DNA of 64,000 bases. It comes from Sympetrum striolatum (taxonomy: Eukaryota; Arthropoda; Insecta; Odonata; Libellulidae). Shown here piece by piece: positions 1 to 13,100 of the stretch. A program made the translations under genes and the position numbers. The notes under the pieces are model-generated. The model saw nothing but the letters and a program-made list of their open reading frames with translations, searched no databases and was not told the origin of the DNA. The DNA lies in the NCBI GenBank assembly GCA_947579665.1, contig OX388351.1, positions 4,340,001 through 4,404,000 of the forward strand, written 5' to 3'. How positions within the stretch are numbered: the first letter of the stretch is position 1; every line of letters starts with the position of its first letter.

Positions 1-377
1 TCTTTACTGCCAACATATCCATTTCCAATAGAAATTGTTATGGGAATTTAATAGGTTCAAAGAAATTCATTGAAATATATTCTGTTTTTATACAGTCCTT
101 CGGAGCATAGAGTATGCCTAGCTAGTTTGGTTTGAGTACATTAAATTTTTAACACATGCTCCGCACTGCTTTGGGCACAAGGTTATGGGTCGATTATTTA
201 GTAGTAGTTTTTCCACAGGCCATTTAGGGAACTTTGTGTGCAAGGGCAAGTGTGGTCTCGTTCGATTGTTCATCATCGTCCACTTCCATGGCCTCATTGA
301 GGCACTGGTAGCACAAAGTGGTGTATCAAAAATGACTTTATGATGATTACAAATTAAAGTTAGATCTGTTAATCCAT

Positions 378-600
378 CTCCTATCTATTAAATATAGATA
401 TTTCTTAAATTATATAATCACTGACTCACTCATTCATAGGGGATTAAAATTGTAACCATATTTCATAAGTGTCACTGACTTGAATTTTCTTCAACGTATT
501 AGCCATAACGTTTAACCACCAAGAAAAAAACGATTCTTAGCTTCAGTGTCATGTGTTCGATGCTGACTACTATGGAAAAGCAGTGGATATCGGTCACTAA
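378..600 (+). repeat. 5' fragment of the ~1.15-kb element family inside the 5-kb unit
   Basis: CTATCTATTAAATATAGATA, a CATTCATAGGGGATTAAAATT run, GTGTCACTGACTTGAA, ATTAGCCATAACGTTTAACC and CAGTGTCATGTGTTCGATGC follow in the same order as at the start of the elements at 32131, 33321 and 34669. About 200 bp, including the first GTTCGAT motif, were captured into the 5-kb unit before amplification. Copies recur in units 2-6, beginning near 5437, 10495, 15556, 20617 and 25678. Confidence 0.75.
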
Positions 601-1710
601 TGATCCGGAAAGGTAAGCAAATTACTATATAGTCAATGAACGTGTGATAACTAAACTAAACTAGCTTTATGGTAAAACTTAATCCAAAGTTTGAAAATTA
701 TAATAAATATTTGAGTGCATTTGAAGCTTTATTCGCAGCAGAGATACAATAACCATAGACTGCATTAGAAAGAGATGTTAAATATACGCAGACAACTCGT
801 ATGAGCACGCAGAAGAAGATCGTAAGTTTGCATTAGTTAAGGTCAACTTAATGTGGGACTAAGCAATCCTGTACCTATGTTCATTGATCCCGAGCAGCTG
901 GGGACAGAGAAATTAGAAATCTTTGGATGTTGTTGGATAGGAACAGGGAAACTGACTACTTCTTTAATATATTAACAGGACTTTCGAGGTAATGAATCAA
1001 CATACGGTTAGAGTAAATAGTTTTAAGCCTAGAATACTTTGGAAATATGTAAATAAAATTGGACAAAATTATTCAATTATTTTATAGCCATAATTAACAA
1101 CTATTGTTTTATAGGTGCCCATATGGAGTGGTCTTCTGGTAACTTCAAAAGAGAGCTACCCTAGCAGAATAAAATTCTCACTATGGAGTGGTGTGATGCC
1201 TCCCCCAGGTCGAGAGATTCTGCCCATCGAGTGGGTCTGGGTACCACGTGGTAGGTCTCAAATGAATGGTACCATTTTCAGAATACAGTTCTCTTCAGGG
1301 GAGGTGTAACGCCTCTCCTGTTTGAGAGGTTCTGCCCATGGAAAGAGGGTCTGCGTACCTCATGGTATCACTCAATAGAAAGCTACCTTTGGCAAAATAA
1401 TAATCTCATTGACGATCAGGATTCCAATTGAGATGTTTTGCCCTTCAAGAGTTTCTGGTAGCTATGAAAAGGGAGATACCATTTGCAGATACAATTCTCA
1501 TCACCGAGAGGCATTTTGCCTCTCTTGGAAGAGAAGTTCTGCCCATTATGGGAATAAAACTTGAGGATTTCATGTAGAGGGTCTGATCTGACCTCTCATG
1601 TTCAGTGAGACGTTTTAATAATTGATGTGCTTTGAAGAAGGCATCTTATTTAAGATTATCGTTGGATGGAGGGATTCCAATGCCTTCTCATTTGGTGATG
1701 ACAAAATAAG

Positions 1711-1838
1711 GTATGTTTTTCTTAAGATTTTAGAATATATTTTTTAAGTATTGGTATCTGATTATCATTAGAAAATAATAATTTTTATGATTAAAATTTT
1801 TTCATTGAATATTAATGGTCTCTTTTCTAACCTTTCAG
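1711..1838 (+). other. Intron-like segment, block 1 of unit 1
   Basis: The segment begins AAATAAG/GTATGTTTTT and ends TTTTCTAACCTTTCAG/GATTGG. It therefore has a good donor, a CTAAC branch-like motif, a pyrimidine tract and an acceptor, with a length of 128 nt. The equivalent segment in block 2 is also 128 nt. This is inference from splice-signal appearance only; no transcript evidence is available. Confidence 0.35.
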
Positions 1839-2512
1839 GATTGGGGTCCTTATAAATACATTATTGATAATGGTCTACTGGTTTACCTACCTTAAAATCT
1901 CCACGTATACCTACGTGCTGAGACGTCTGCTGGTCTTCTGGTAACTTCAAAAGAGAGCTACCCAAGCAGAATAAAATTCTCACTATGGAGTGGTGTGATG
2001 CCTCCCCCAGGTCGAGAGATTCTGCCCATCGAGTGGGTCTGTGTACCACAGGGTAGCTCTCAAATGAAAATTACCATTTTCAGAATACAGTTCTCTTCAG
2101 GGGAGGTGTAACGCCTCTCCTGTTTGAGAGGTTCAGCCCATGGAAAGAGGGTCTGAGTACCTCATGGTATCACTCAATAGAAAGCTACCTTCGGCAAAAT
2201 AATATTCTCATCGACGATCAGGATTCCGATTGAGATGTTTTGCCCTTCAAGAGTTTCTGGTAGCTATCAAAAGGGAGATACCATTTGCAGATACAATTCT
2301 CATCCCCGAGAGGCATTTTGCCTCTCTTGGAAGAGAAGTTCTGCCCATTATGGGAATAAAACTTGAGGATTTCATGTAGAGGGTCTGATCTGACCTCTCA
2401 TGTTCAGTGAGACGTTTTAATAATTGATGTGCTTTGAAGAAGGCATCTTATTTGATATTATCGTTGGATGGAGGGATTCCAATGCCTTTCCAATTGGTGA
2501 TGAAAAAATATG

Positions 2513-2640
2513 GTATGTTTTTCTTAAGTTCTTAGAACATATTTTTTAAGTCTAGGTTTCTGATTATCAATACAAAATATTACTTTTTATGATTAAAACT
2601 TTTTAATTGAATATTCATGATCTCTTTTCTAACCTTTCAG
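2513..2640 (+). other. Intron-like segment, block 2 of unit 1
   Basis: It runs from GTATGTTTTTCTTAAG to CTAACCTTTCAG and is 128 nt long, the same as in block 1 although the interior has diverged. Copies occur at the matching offsets in units 2-5. Donor, branch-like and acceptor signals are unchanged in the copies I compared. Confidence 0.35.
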
Positions 2641-4310
2641 AAATGGGGAGCTAATAAATACATTATTGATATAGGTTTGCTGGTGTACCTACCTTAAAAT
2701 CTCCTCCTAAACCATCCTTTGGAAGAGAAAAATTGTAAAATGCATAGTATCAGAAGCACCTTCTAAATTGCTTTGGCAAGATGAGTCATTCTGTACCTAA
2801 TGATCTTGACTTAATAACCATCACCTACTACAAAGCTGAGATGTAGTAGAAATCGATGAACCAGATACTACAGGTTAGTTTGGGAAGGTTCGTGCAGGCT
2901 CTCTTCTTGAATAATCTAAGGTAACTCTTTTATCATTTAATAGATCCTCATTTCAATATATGTTTATCACTACGCATCCAAAATTGTAATTTCCTTGTTT
3001 AATTGCTTTGTAATCATCTAATGTGACCTTAAGCTATTCCTTTAATTTAAATTGGCATTTATAATTATAATAAATATATTATGCGTTTGTCCTATTATTC
3101 CCATATAGAATATGCACTGAATGTTCCTTAAATAATACCAGAAGCTCCAGTGTGCTGCAGCTTGGGTATAAGGTGGAGAATGGTGGAAATTGATCACTAC
3201 AGTCTACAGTATGGGACAGTTGCTTAAGAGAGGCACCAAGTTGCCGAGACATTCATTGGAAGAATGTACGAGGCCTTTCGACGGCTCCTGTTTAGGGCAG
3301 GGAAGTATAACGGCAGCCACTGAGTGCTTTAAGGGTAGCTGCAGGGTAAGATAATATTACATATATTGTTTTCAATTCATTGTTTTTAAATACGTCTCTT
3401 AGTTTTCCAATAAAATGCAAGACCTAATCAATTCTTTGATAAAGTTTGAATGGTGTTATATCATGTCAATTTATGTTTTTAATCGGTAATGATAAGTTAA
3501 TTGGGTTTCAAATATGATACAGTGGATTTAGATGGTGTGATGGGGAAAATCGGGAATATTTTTCATAAGCTCTTGCTCCAGTTTGCCTCTGTTGATTTGT
3601 TGTGATTTTCCGTTCGTTCCGTTGAAGTACTGTTAAATCCTCTCCTTACAAAATATCGTTGCTCCGGCTTTTCCTTTCACATTGCTCTATGCTAGATCTG
3701 GGGATACATGAACATAATGTTCTGGGGAGTTCATAATTTTTTTACATATATTGCATGCCTTATTTGAGTTATAATATATATTTAGATACAATACTAACAT
3801 TACTGTCAATATGTTCTGTTATACAGAATGCAATACGATTTCGTCAATTTGCTTGAGTCAGCCAATGTCTGCCATCTTAACTAGCAGATTATATAATAGT
3901 TATATGAATATCCAATTGGAGATCATGGACGAAGTTTGTGGGATATATTTCTGGAAATCTGATTTATTTCAATGATCATCCTTGTGGTTACTTTACATTT
4001 AAGCTGTCTTTTGGTTTGCTTTGTTGGATGTCGTTTTCTTAAATTCAATGCATTAATGGAAGTGTAAAGTGGCAATGGGTGGTCTGTTACCGAAATTTTT
4101 TATACACTTTGAATAGCGATAGAAGATTTTACACATATGCTATTGCAAACATACAATATACAATGTATTTTAGGTTCAATTCCTTTATACTAATTGGATT
4201 TTTACTTTCTCTATATTCATAGTATATGAAAAGTATTGTTTACATGAAAAAATTTGACTTCGAGATTTCAACGGAAATACATGTTTTGGGGTCCCAAGAA
4301 TACGTTCTGA

Positions 4311-5045
4311 CCATTTTTGGAACGATGTCTGGGTCCATGTGTGTGTGCTTGTGGGCGCTCTAACGTGAAAACTATTAGCCCTATTAGTACAAAAACTTCA
4401 CATACATACTGTTGCTTGCTAACAGAGTTGATAACTTTTTGGAGCAAATCCTTAAACCGGAATTTGACCTTTTTTATTCTTGGAGGCATATTTCCTTTTT
4501 TGAGAAATATCTAAAAAATATGAAATTTAGGTATATACTTTTGTTTTAGTAAATTTTTATTTTCTATAACTGCTGTATTAAACATATTTTTCTATCACTG
4601 TTTGCTAACGAGTTATTTGTGAAATACTGATAAACCGGAAGTATCTGATTATGTACTTTGTGGGTACTGTAATATGAAAACTATTTGTTTTATCAACGTC
4701 AAATTTCATACATAGTACTTTGGTTGGTGTCCTTAGAGTTGATTAGTTTCTGGTTTAAATCGGTTAGCTGGAAGTCGAGCTCTAATTCTCGAGGCTCATT
4801 TCTGATTTTTGCAAAATATCTGCATTAATCTGATACTTAGGTATATACAATTATTTATAAAAGTTTAAGAGAATGCAATTAAATATAACTTTTGTGTGAA
4901 AGATATTTTTGTATAACTGATTGTTTAGGAGTTATTCATGAAATACTGATCAACGGGGAGTTGCTGATTATCTACTTAAGGAAAAATATGAGACCTAAGT
5001 TTTTAAATTTTCATCAGTTATTTATTAATATTATTCTTTTTCAGG
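4311..5045 (+). repeat. Dispersed CCGGAAGT-type repeat inside the 5-kb unit
   Basis: This AT-rich segment has a short TGTGTGTGTGC run, GGGCGCTCTAACGTGAAAAC, and about three internal repeats each holding a GAGTTGAT or GAGTTATT run followed 30-40 bp later by (A/T)AACCGGAA. The same word order occurs at 28080-28620 and, on the opposite strand, at 41786-42300, so it is a dispersed family that was captured in the unit. Copies sit at 9369-10103, 14430-15164, 19491-20225 and 24552-25286. No protein is evident. Confidence 0.7.
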
Positions 5046-5059
5046 TAGGTAATTGCTAT

Positions 5060-8000
5060 TCTTTACTGGCAACATATCCATTTCCAATAGAACCTGTTAT
5101 GGGAATTTAATAGGTTCAAAGAAATTCATTGAAATATATTCTGTTTGTATACAGTCCTTCGGAGCATAGAGTATGCCTAGCTAGTTTGGTTTGAGTACAT
5201 TAAATTTTTAACACATGCTCCGCACTGCTTTGGGCACAAGGTTATGGGTCGATGATTTAGTAGTAGTTTTTCCACAGGCCATTTAGGGAACTTTGTGTGC
5301 AAGGGCAAGTGTGGTCTCGTTCGATTGTTCATCATCGTCCACTTCCATGGCCTCATTGAGGCACTGGTAGCACAAAGTGGTGTATCAAAAATGACTTATG
5401 ATGATTACAAATTAAAGTTAGATCTGTTAATCCATCTCCTATCTATTAAATATAGATATTTCTTAAATTATATAATCACTGACTCACTCATTCATAGGGG
5501 ATTAAAATTGTAACCATATTTCATAAGTGTCACTGACTTGAATTTTCTTCAACGTATTAGCCATAACGTTTAACCACCAAGAAAAAAACGATTCTTAGCT
5601 TCAGTGTCATGTGTTCGATGCTGACTACTATGGAAAAGCAGTGGATATCGGTCACTAATGATCCGGAAAGGTAAGCAAGTTTCTATATAATCAATGAACG
5701 TGTGATAACTAAACTAAACTAGCTTTATGGTAAAACTTAATCCAAAGTTTGAAAATTATAATAAATATTTGAGTGCATTTGAAGCTTTATTCGCAGCAGA
5801 GATACAATAACCATAGACTGCATTAGAAGGAGATGTTAAATGTACGCAGACAACTCGTATGAGCACGCAGAAGAAGATCGTAAGTTTGCATTAGTTAAGG
5901 TCAACTTAATGTGGGACTAAGCAATCCTGTACCTATGTTCATTGAACCCGAGCAGCTGGGGACAGAGAAATTAGAAATCTTTGGATGTTGTTGGATAGGA
6001 ACAGGGAAACTGACTACTTCTTTAATATATTAACAGGACTTTCGAGGTAATGAATCAACATACGGTTAGAGTAAATAGTTTTAAGCCTAGAATACTTTGG
6101 AAATATGTAAATAAAATTGGACAAAATTATTCAATTATTTTATAGCCATAATTAACAACTATTGTTTTATAGGTGCCCATATGTAGTGGTCTTCTGGTAA
6201 CTTCAAAAGAGAGCTACCCTAGCAGAATAAAATTCTCACTATGGAGTGGTGTGATGCCTCCCCCAGGTTGAGAGATTCTGCCCATCGAGTGGGTCTGGGT
6301 ACCACGTGGTAGGTCTCAAATGAATGGTACCATTTTCAGAATACAGTTCTCTTCAGGGGAGGTGTAACGCCTCTCCTGTTTGAGAGGTTCTGCCCATGGA
6401 AAGAGGGTCTGCGTACCTCATGGTATCACTCAATAGAAAGCTACCTTTGGCAAAATAATAATCTCATTGACGATCAGGATTCCAATTGAGATGTTTTGCC
6501 CTTCAAGAGTTTCTGGTAGCTATCAAAAGGGAGATACCATTTGCAGATACAATTCTCATCACCGAGAGGCATTTTGCCTCTCTTGGAAGAGAAGTTCTGC
6601 CCATTATGGGAATAAAACTTGAGGATTTCATGTAGAGGGTCTGATCTGACCTCTCATGTTCAGTGAGACGTTTTAATAATTGATGTGCTTTGAAGAAGGC
6701 ATCTTATTTAAGATTATCGTTGGATGGAGGGATTCCAATGCCTTCCCATTTGGTGATGACAAAATAAGGTATGTTTTTCTTAAGATTTTAGAATATATTT
6801 TTTAAGTATTGGTATCTGATTATCTTTAGAAAATAATAATTTTTATGATTAAAATTTTTTCATTGAATATTAATGGTCTCTTTTCTAACCTTTCAGGATT
6901 GGGGTCCTTATAAATACAATATTGATAATGGTCTACTGGTTTACCTACCTTAAAATCTCCACGTATACCTACGTGCTGAGACGTCTGCTGGTCTTCTGGT
7001 AACTTCAAAAGAGAGCTACCCAAGCAGAATAAAATTCTCACTATGGAGTGGTGTGATGCCTCCCCCAGGTCGAGAGATTCTGCCCATCGAGTGGGTCTGT
7101 GTACCACAGGGTAGCTCTCAAATGAAAATTACCATTTTCAGAATACAGTTCTCTTCAGGGGAGGTGTAACGCCTCTCCTGTTTGAGAGGTTCTGCCCATG
7201 GAAAGAGGGTCTGAGTACCTCATGGTATCACTCAATAGAAAGCTACCTTCGGCAAAATAATATTCTCATCGACGATCAGGATTCCGATTGAGATGTTTTG
7301 CCCTTCAAGAGTTTCTGGTAGCTATCAAAAGGGAGATACCATTTGCAGATACAATTCTCATCCCCGAGAGGCATTTTGCCTCTCTTGGAAGAGAAGTTCT
7401 GCCCATTATGGGAATAAAACTTGAGGATTTCATGTAGAGGGTCTGATCTGACCTCTCATGTTCAGTGAGACGTTTTAATAATTGATGTGCTTTGAAGAAG
7501 GCATCTTATTTGATATTATCGTTGGATGGAGGGATTCCAATGCCTTTCCAATTGGTGATGAAAAAATATGGTATGTTTTTCTTAAGTTCTTAGAACATAT
7601 TTTTTAAGTCTAGGTTTCTGATTATCAATACAAAATATTACTTTTTATGATTAAAACTTTTTAATTGAATATTCATGATCTCTTTTCTAACCTTTCAGAA
7701 ATGGGGAGCTAATAAATACATTATTGATATAGGTTTGCTGGTGTACCTACCTTAAAATCTCCTCCTAAACCATCCTTTGGAAGAGAAAAATTGTAAAATG
7801 CATAGTATCAGAAGCACCTTCTAAATTGCTTTGGCAAGATGAGTCATTCTGTACCTAATGATCTTGACTTAATAACCATCACCTACTACAAAGCTGAGAT
7901 GTAGTAGAAATCGATGAACCAGATACTACAGGTTAGTTTGGGAAGGTTCGTGCAGGCTCTCTTCTTGAATAATCTAAGGTAACTCTTTTATCATTTAATA

Positions 8001-10117
8001 GATCCTCATTTCAATATATGTTTATCACTACGCATCCAAAATTGTAATTTCCTTGTTTAATTGCTTTGTAATCATCTAATGTGACATTAAGCTATTCCTT
8101 TAATTTAAATTGGCATTTATAATTATAATAAATATATTATGCGTTTGTCCTATTATTCCCATATAGAATATGCACTGAATGTTCCTTAAATAATACCAGA
8201 AGCTCCAGTGTGCTGCAGCTTGGGTATAAGGTGGAGAATGGTGGAAATTGATCACTACAGTCTACAGTATGGGACAGTTGCTTAAGAGAGGCACCAAGTT
8301 GCCGAGACATTCATTGGAAGAATGTACGAGGCCTTTCGACGGCTCCTGTTTAGGGCAGGGAAGTATAACGGCAGCCACTGAGTGCTTTAAGGGTAGCTGC
8401 AGGGTAAGATAATATTACATATATTGTTTTCAATTCATTGTTTTTAAATACGTCTCTTAGTTTTCCAATAAAATGCAAGACCTAATCAATTCTTTGATAA
8501 AGTTTGAATGGTGTTATATCATGTCAATTTATGTTTTTAATCGGTAATGATAAGTTAATTGGGTTTCAAATATGATACAGTGGATTTAGATGGTGTGATG
8601 GGGAAAATCGGGAATATTTTTCATAAGCTCTTGCTCCAGTTTGCCTCTGTTGATTTGTTGTGATTTTCCGTTCGTTCCGTTGAAGTACTGTTAAATCCTC
8701 TCCTTACAAAATATCGTTGCTCCGGCTTTTCCTTTCACATTGCTCTATGCTAGATCTGGGGATACATGAACATAATGTTCTGGGGAGTTCATAATTTTTT
8801 TACATATATTGCATGCCTTATTTGAGTTATAATATATATTTAGATACAATACTAACATTACTGTCAATATGTTCTGTTATACAGAATGCAATACGATTTC
8901 GTCAATTTGCTTGAGTCAGCCAATGTCTGCCATCTTAACTAGCAGATTATATAATAGTTATATGAATATCCAATTGGAGATCATGGACGAAGTTTGTGGG
9001 ATATATTTCTGGAAATCTGATTTATTTCAATGATCATCCTTGTGGTTACTTTACATTTAAGCTGTCTTTTGGTTTGCTTTGTTGGATGTCGTTTTCTTAA
9101 ATTCAATGCATTAATGGAAGTGTAAAGTGGCAATGGGTGGTCTGTTACCGAAATTTTTTATACACTTTGAAAAGCGATAGAAGATTTTACACATATGCTA
9201 TTGCAAACATACAATATACAATGTATTTTAGGTTCAATTCCTTTATACTAATTGGATTTTTACTTTCTCTATATTCATAGTATATGAAAAGTATTGTTTA
9301 CATGAAAAAATTTGACTTCGAGATTTCAACGGAAATACATGTTTTGGGGTCCCAAGAATACGTTCTGACCATTTTTGGAACGATGTCTGGGTCCATGTGT
9401 GTGTGCTTGTGGGCGCTCTAACGTGAAAACTATTAGCCCTATTAGTACAAAAACTTCACATACATACTGTTGCTTGCTAACAGAGTTGATAACTTTTTGG
9501 AGCAAATCCTTAAACCGGAATTTGACCTTTTTTATTCTTGGAGGCATATTTCCTTTTTTGAGAAATATCTAAAAAATATGAAATTTAGGTATATACTTTT
9601 GTTTTAGTAAATTTTTATTTTCTATAACTGCTGTATTAAACATATTTTTCTATCACTGTTTGCTAACGAGTTATTTGTGAAATACTGATAAACCGGAAGT
9701 ATCTGATTATGTACTTTGTGGGTACTGTAATATGAAAACTATTTGTTTTATCAACGTCAAATTTCATACATAGTACTTTGGTTGGTGTCCTTAGAGTTGA
9801 TTAGTTTCTGGTTTAAATCGGTTAGCTGGAAGTCGAGCTCTAATTCTCGAGGCTCATTTCTGATTTTTGCAAAATATCTGCATTAATCTGATACTTAGGT
9901 ATATACAATTATTTATAAAAGTTTAAGAGAATGCAATTAAATATAACTTTTGTGTGAAAGATATTTTTGTATAACTGATTGTTTAGGAGTTATTCATGAA
10001 ATACTGATCAACGGGGAGTTGCTGATTATCTACTTAAGGAAAAATATGAGACCTAAGTTTTTAAATTTTCATCAGTTATTTATTAATATTATTCTTTTTC
10101 AGGTAGGTAATTGCTAT
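5060..10117 (+). repeat. 5.06-kb array, unit 2
   Basis: It has the same layout as unit 1 and is 5058 bp long. It shares diagnostic variants with unit 1, such as AGAATGCAATACG near 8883, against AGATTGCAATACG in units 3-4. Units 1-2 and 3-5 therefore look like two amplification subfamilies. Confidence 0.93.
6189..7766 (+). repeat. Two ~800-bp blocks in tandem inside unit 2
   Basis: The block starts GTCTTCTGGT lie at 6189 and 6991, with the same 802-bp spacing and the same subrepeat order as in unit 1. Confidence 0.9.
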
Positions 10118-13100
10118 TCTTTACTGGCAACATATCCATTTCCAATAGAACCTGTTATGGGAATTTAATAGGTTCAAAGAAATTCATTGAAATATATTCT
10201 GTTTGTATACAGTCCTTCGGAGCATAGAGTATGCCTAGCTAGTTTGGTTTGAGTACATTAAATTTTTAACACATGCTCCGCACTGCTTTGGGCACAAGGT
10301 TATGGGTCGATGATTTAGTAGTAGTTTTTCCACAGGCCATTTAGGGAACTTTGTGTGCAAGGGCAAGTGTGGTCTCGTTCGATTGTTCATCATCGTCCAC
10401 TTCCATGGCCTCATTGAGGCACTGGTAGCACAAAGTGGTGTATCAAAAATCACTTATGATGATTACAAATTAAAGTTAGATCTGTTAATCCATCTCCTAT
10501 CTATTAAATATAGATATTTCTTAAATTATATAATCACTGACTCACTCATTCATAGGGGATTAAAATTGTAACCATATTTCATAAGTGTCACTGACTTGAA
10601 TTTTCTTCAACGTATTAGCCATAACGTTTAACCACCAAGAAAAAAACGATTCTTAGCTTCAGTGTCATGTGTTCGATGCTGACTACTATGGAAAAGCAGT
10701 GGATATCGGTCACTAATGATCCGGAAAGGTAAGCAAGTTTCTATATAATCAATGAACGTGTGATAACTAAACTAAACTAGCTTTATGGTAAAACTTAATC
10801 CAAAGTTTGAAAATTATAATAAATATTTGAGTGCATTTGAAGCTTTATTCGCAGCAGAGATACAATAACCATAGACTGCATTAGAAGGAGATGTTAAATG
10901 TACGCAGACAACTCGTATGAGCACGCAGAAGAAGATCGTAAGTTTGCATTAGTTAAGGTCAACTTAATGTGGGACTAAGCAATCCTGTACCTATGTTCAT
11001 TGAACCCGAGCAGCTGGGGACAGAGAAATTAGAAATCTTTGGATGTTGTTGGATAGGAACAGGGAAACTGACTACTTCTTTAATATATTAACAGGACTTT
11101 CGAGGTAATGAATCAACATACGGTTAGAGTAAATAGTTTTAAGCCTAGAATACTTTGGAAATATGTAAATAAAATTGGACAAAATTATTCAATTATTTTA
11201 TAGCCATAATTAACAACTATTGTTTTATAGGTGCCCATATGTAGTGGTCTTCTGGTAACTTCAAAAGAGAGCTACCCTAGCAGAATAAAATTCTCACTAT
11301 GGAGTGGTGTGATGCCTCCCCCAGGTTGAGAGATTCTGCCCATCGAGTGGGTCTGGGTACCACGTGGTAGGTCTCAAATGAATGGTACCATTTTCAGAAT
11401 ACAGTTCTCTTCAGGGGAGGTGTAACGCCTCTCCTGTTTGAGAGGTTCTGCCCATGGAAAGAGGGTCTGCGTACCTCATGGTATCACTCAATAGAAAGCT
11501 ACCTTTGGCAAAATAATAATCTCATTGACGATCAGGATTCCAATTGAGATGTTTTGCCCTTCAAGAGTTTCTGGTAGCTATCAAAAGGGAGATACCATTT
11601 GCAGATACAATTCTCATCACCGAGAGGCATTTTGCCTCTCTTGGAAGAGAAGTTCTGCCCATTATGGGAATAAAACTTGAGGATTTCATGTAGAGGGTCT
11701 GATCTGACCTCTCATGTTCAGTGAGACGTTTTAATAATTGATGTGCTTTGAAGAAGGCATCTTATTTAAGATTATCGTTGGATGGAGGGATTCCAATGCC
11801 TTCCCATTTGGTGATGACAAAATAAGGTATGTTTTTCTTAAGATTTTAGAATATATTTTTTAAGTATTGGTATCTGATTATCTTTGGAAAATAATAATTT
11901 TTATGATTAAAATTTTTTCATTGAATATTAATGGTCTCTTTTCTAACCTTTCAGGATTGGGGTCCTTATAAATACAATATTGATAATGGTCTACTGGTTT
12001 ACCTACCTTAAAATCTCCACGTATACCTACGTGCTGAGACGTCTGCTGGTCTTCTGGTAACTTCAAAAGAGAGCTACCCAAGCAGAATAAAATTCTCACT
12101 ATGGAGTGGTGTGATGCCTCCCCCAGGTCGAGAGATTCTGCCCATCGAGTGGGTCTGTGTACCACAGGGTAGCTCTCAAATGAAAATTACCATTTTCAGA
12201 ATACAGTTCTCTTCAGGGGAGGTGTAACGCCTCTCCTGTTTGAGAGGTTCTGCCCATGGAAAGAGGGTCTGAGTACCTCATGGTATCACTCAATAGAAAG
12301 CTACCTTCGGCAAAATAATATTCTCATCGACGATCAGGATTCCGATTGAGATGTTTTGCCCTTCAAGAGTTTCTGGTAGCTATCAAAAGGGAGATACCAT
12401 TTGCAGATACAATTCTCATCCCCGAGAGGCATTTTGCCTCTCTTGGAAGAGAAGTTCTGCCCATTATGGGAATAAAACTTGAGGATTTCATGTAGAGGGT
12501 CTGATCTGACCTCTCATGTTCAGTGAGACGTTTTAATAATTGATGTGCTTTGAAGAAGGCATCTTATTTGATATTATCGTTGGATGGAGGGATTCCAATG
12601 CCTTTCCAATTGGTGATGAAAAAATATGGTATGTTTTTCTTAAGTTCTTAGAACATATTTTTTAAGTCTAGGTTTCTGATTATCAATACAAAATATTACT
12701 TTTTATGATTAAAACTTTTTAATTGAATATTCATGATCTCTTTTCTAACCTTTCAGAAATGGGGAGCTAATAAATACATTATTGATATAGGTTTGCTGGT
12801 GTACCTACCTTAAAATCTCCTCCTAAACCATCCTTTGGAAGAGAAAAATTGTAAAATGCATAGTATCAGAAGCACCTTCTAAATTGCTTTGGCAAGATGA
12901 GTCATTCTGTACCTAATGATCTTGACTTAATAACCATCACCTACTAAAAAGCTGAGATGTAGTAGAAATCGATGAACCAGATACTACAGGTTAGTTTGGG
13001 AAGGTTCGTGCAGGCTCTCTTCTTGAATAATCTAAGGTAACTCTTTTATCATTTAATAGATCCTCATTTCAATATATGTTTATCACTACGCATCCAAAAT

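Larger units (their letters stand above)
1131..2706 (+). repeat. Two ~800-bp blocks in tandem inside unit 1
   Basis: GTCTTCTGGTAACTTC starts at 1131 and again at 1933, a spacing of 802 bp. The copies stay alignable through ACCTACCTTAAAATCTCC near 1888 and 2690. Each block is itself made of about four degenerate 100-115-bp subrepeats. The recurring signatures are AGCTACC, AATTCTCA and GAGA(G/T)(G/A)TTCTGCCCAT, the last seen near 1210, 1325 and 1545, with a decayed version near 1430. A perfect short hairpin, GAGAGGCATTTTGCCTCTC, lies at 1506-1524 and 2308-2326. No long frame runs through the block. Confidence 0.9.
1..5059 (+). repeat. 5.06-kb array, unit 1
   Basis: This is the first full unit visible. 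Its parts in order are a lead region, a piece of the ~1.15-kb element family (about 378-600), a donor-like AAAG/GTAAGC at 615-621, AT-rich sequence, the two 802-bp-spaced blocks (1131-2706), a ~1.6-kb AT-rich stretch, and a dispersed-repeat segment with CCGGAA motifs (about 4311-5045). It shares a compact form at about 3909 (GAATATCCAAT) with unit 2, whereas units 3-5 have two extra T residues there. Confidence 0.93.

Noticed and set aside
1850..1862. TATAAATAC as a TATA box in each block
   Set aside because: TATAAATA-type words are expected by chance in such AT-rich DNA, and no start-site evidence accompanies it.
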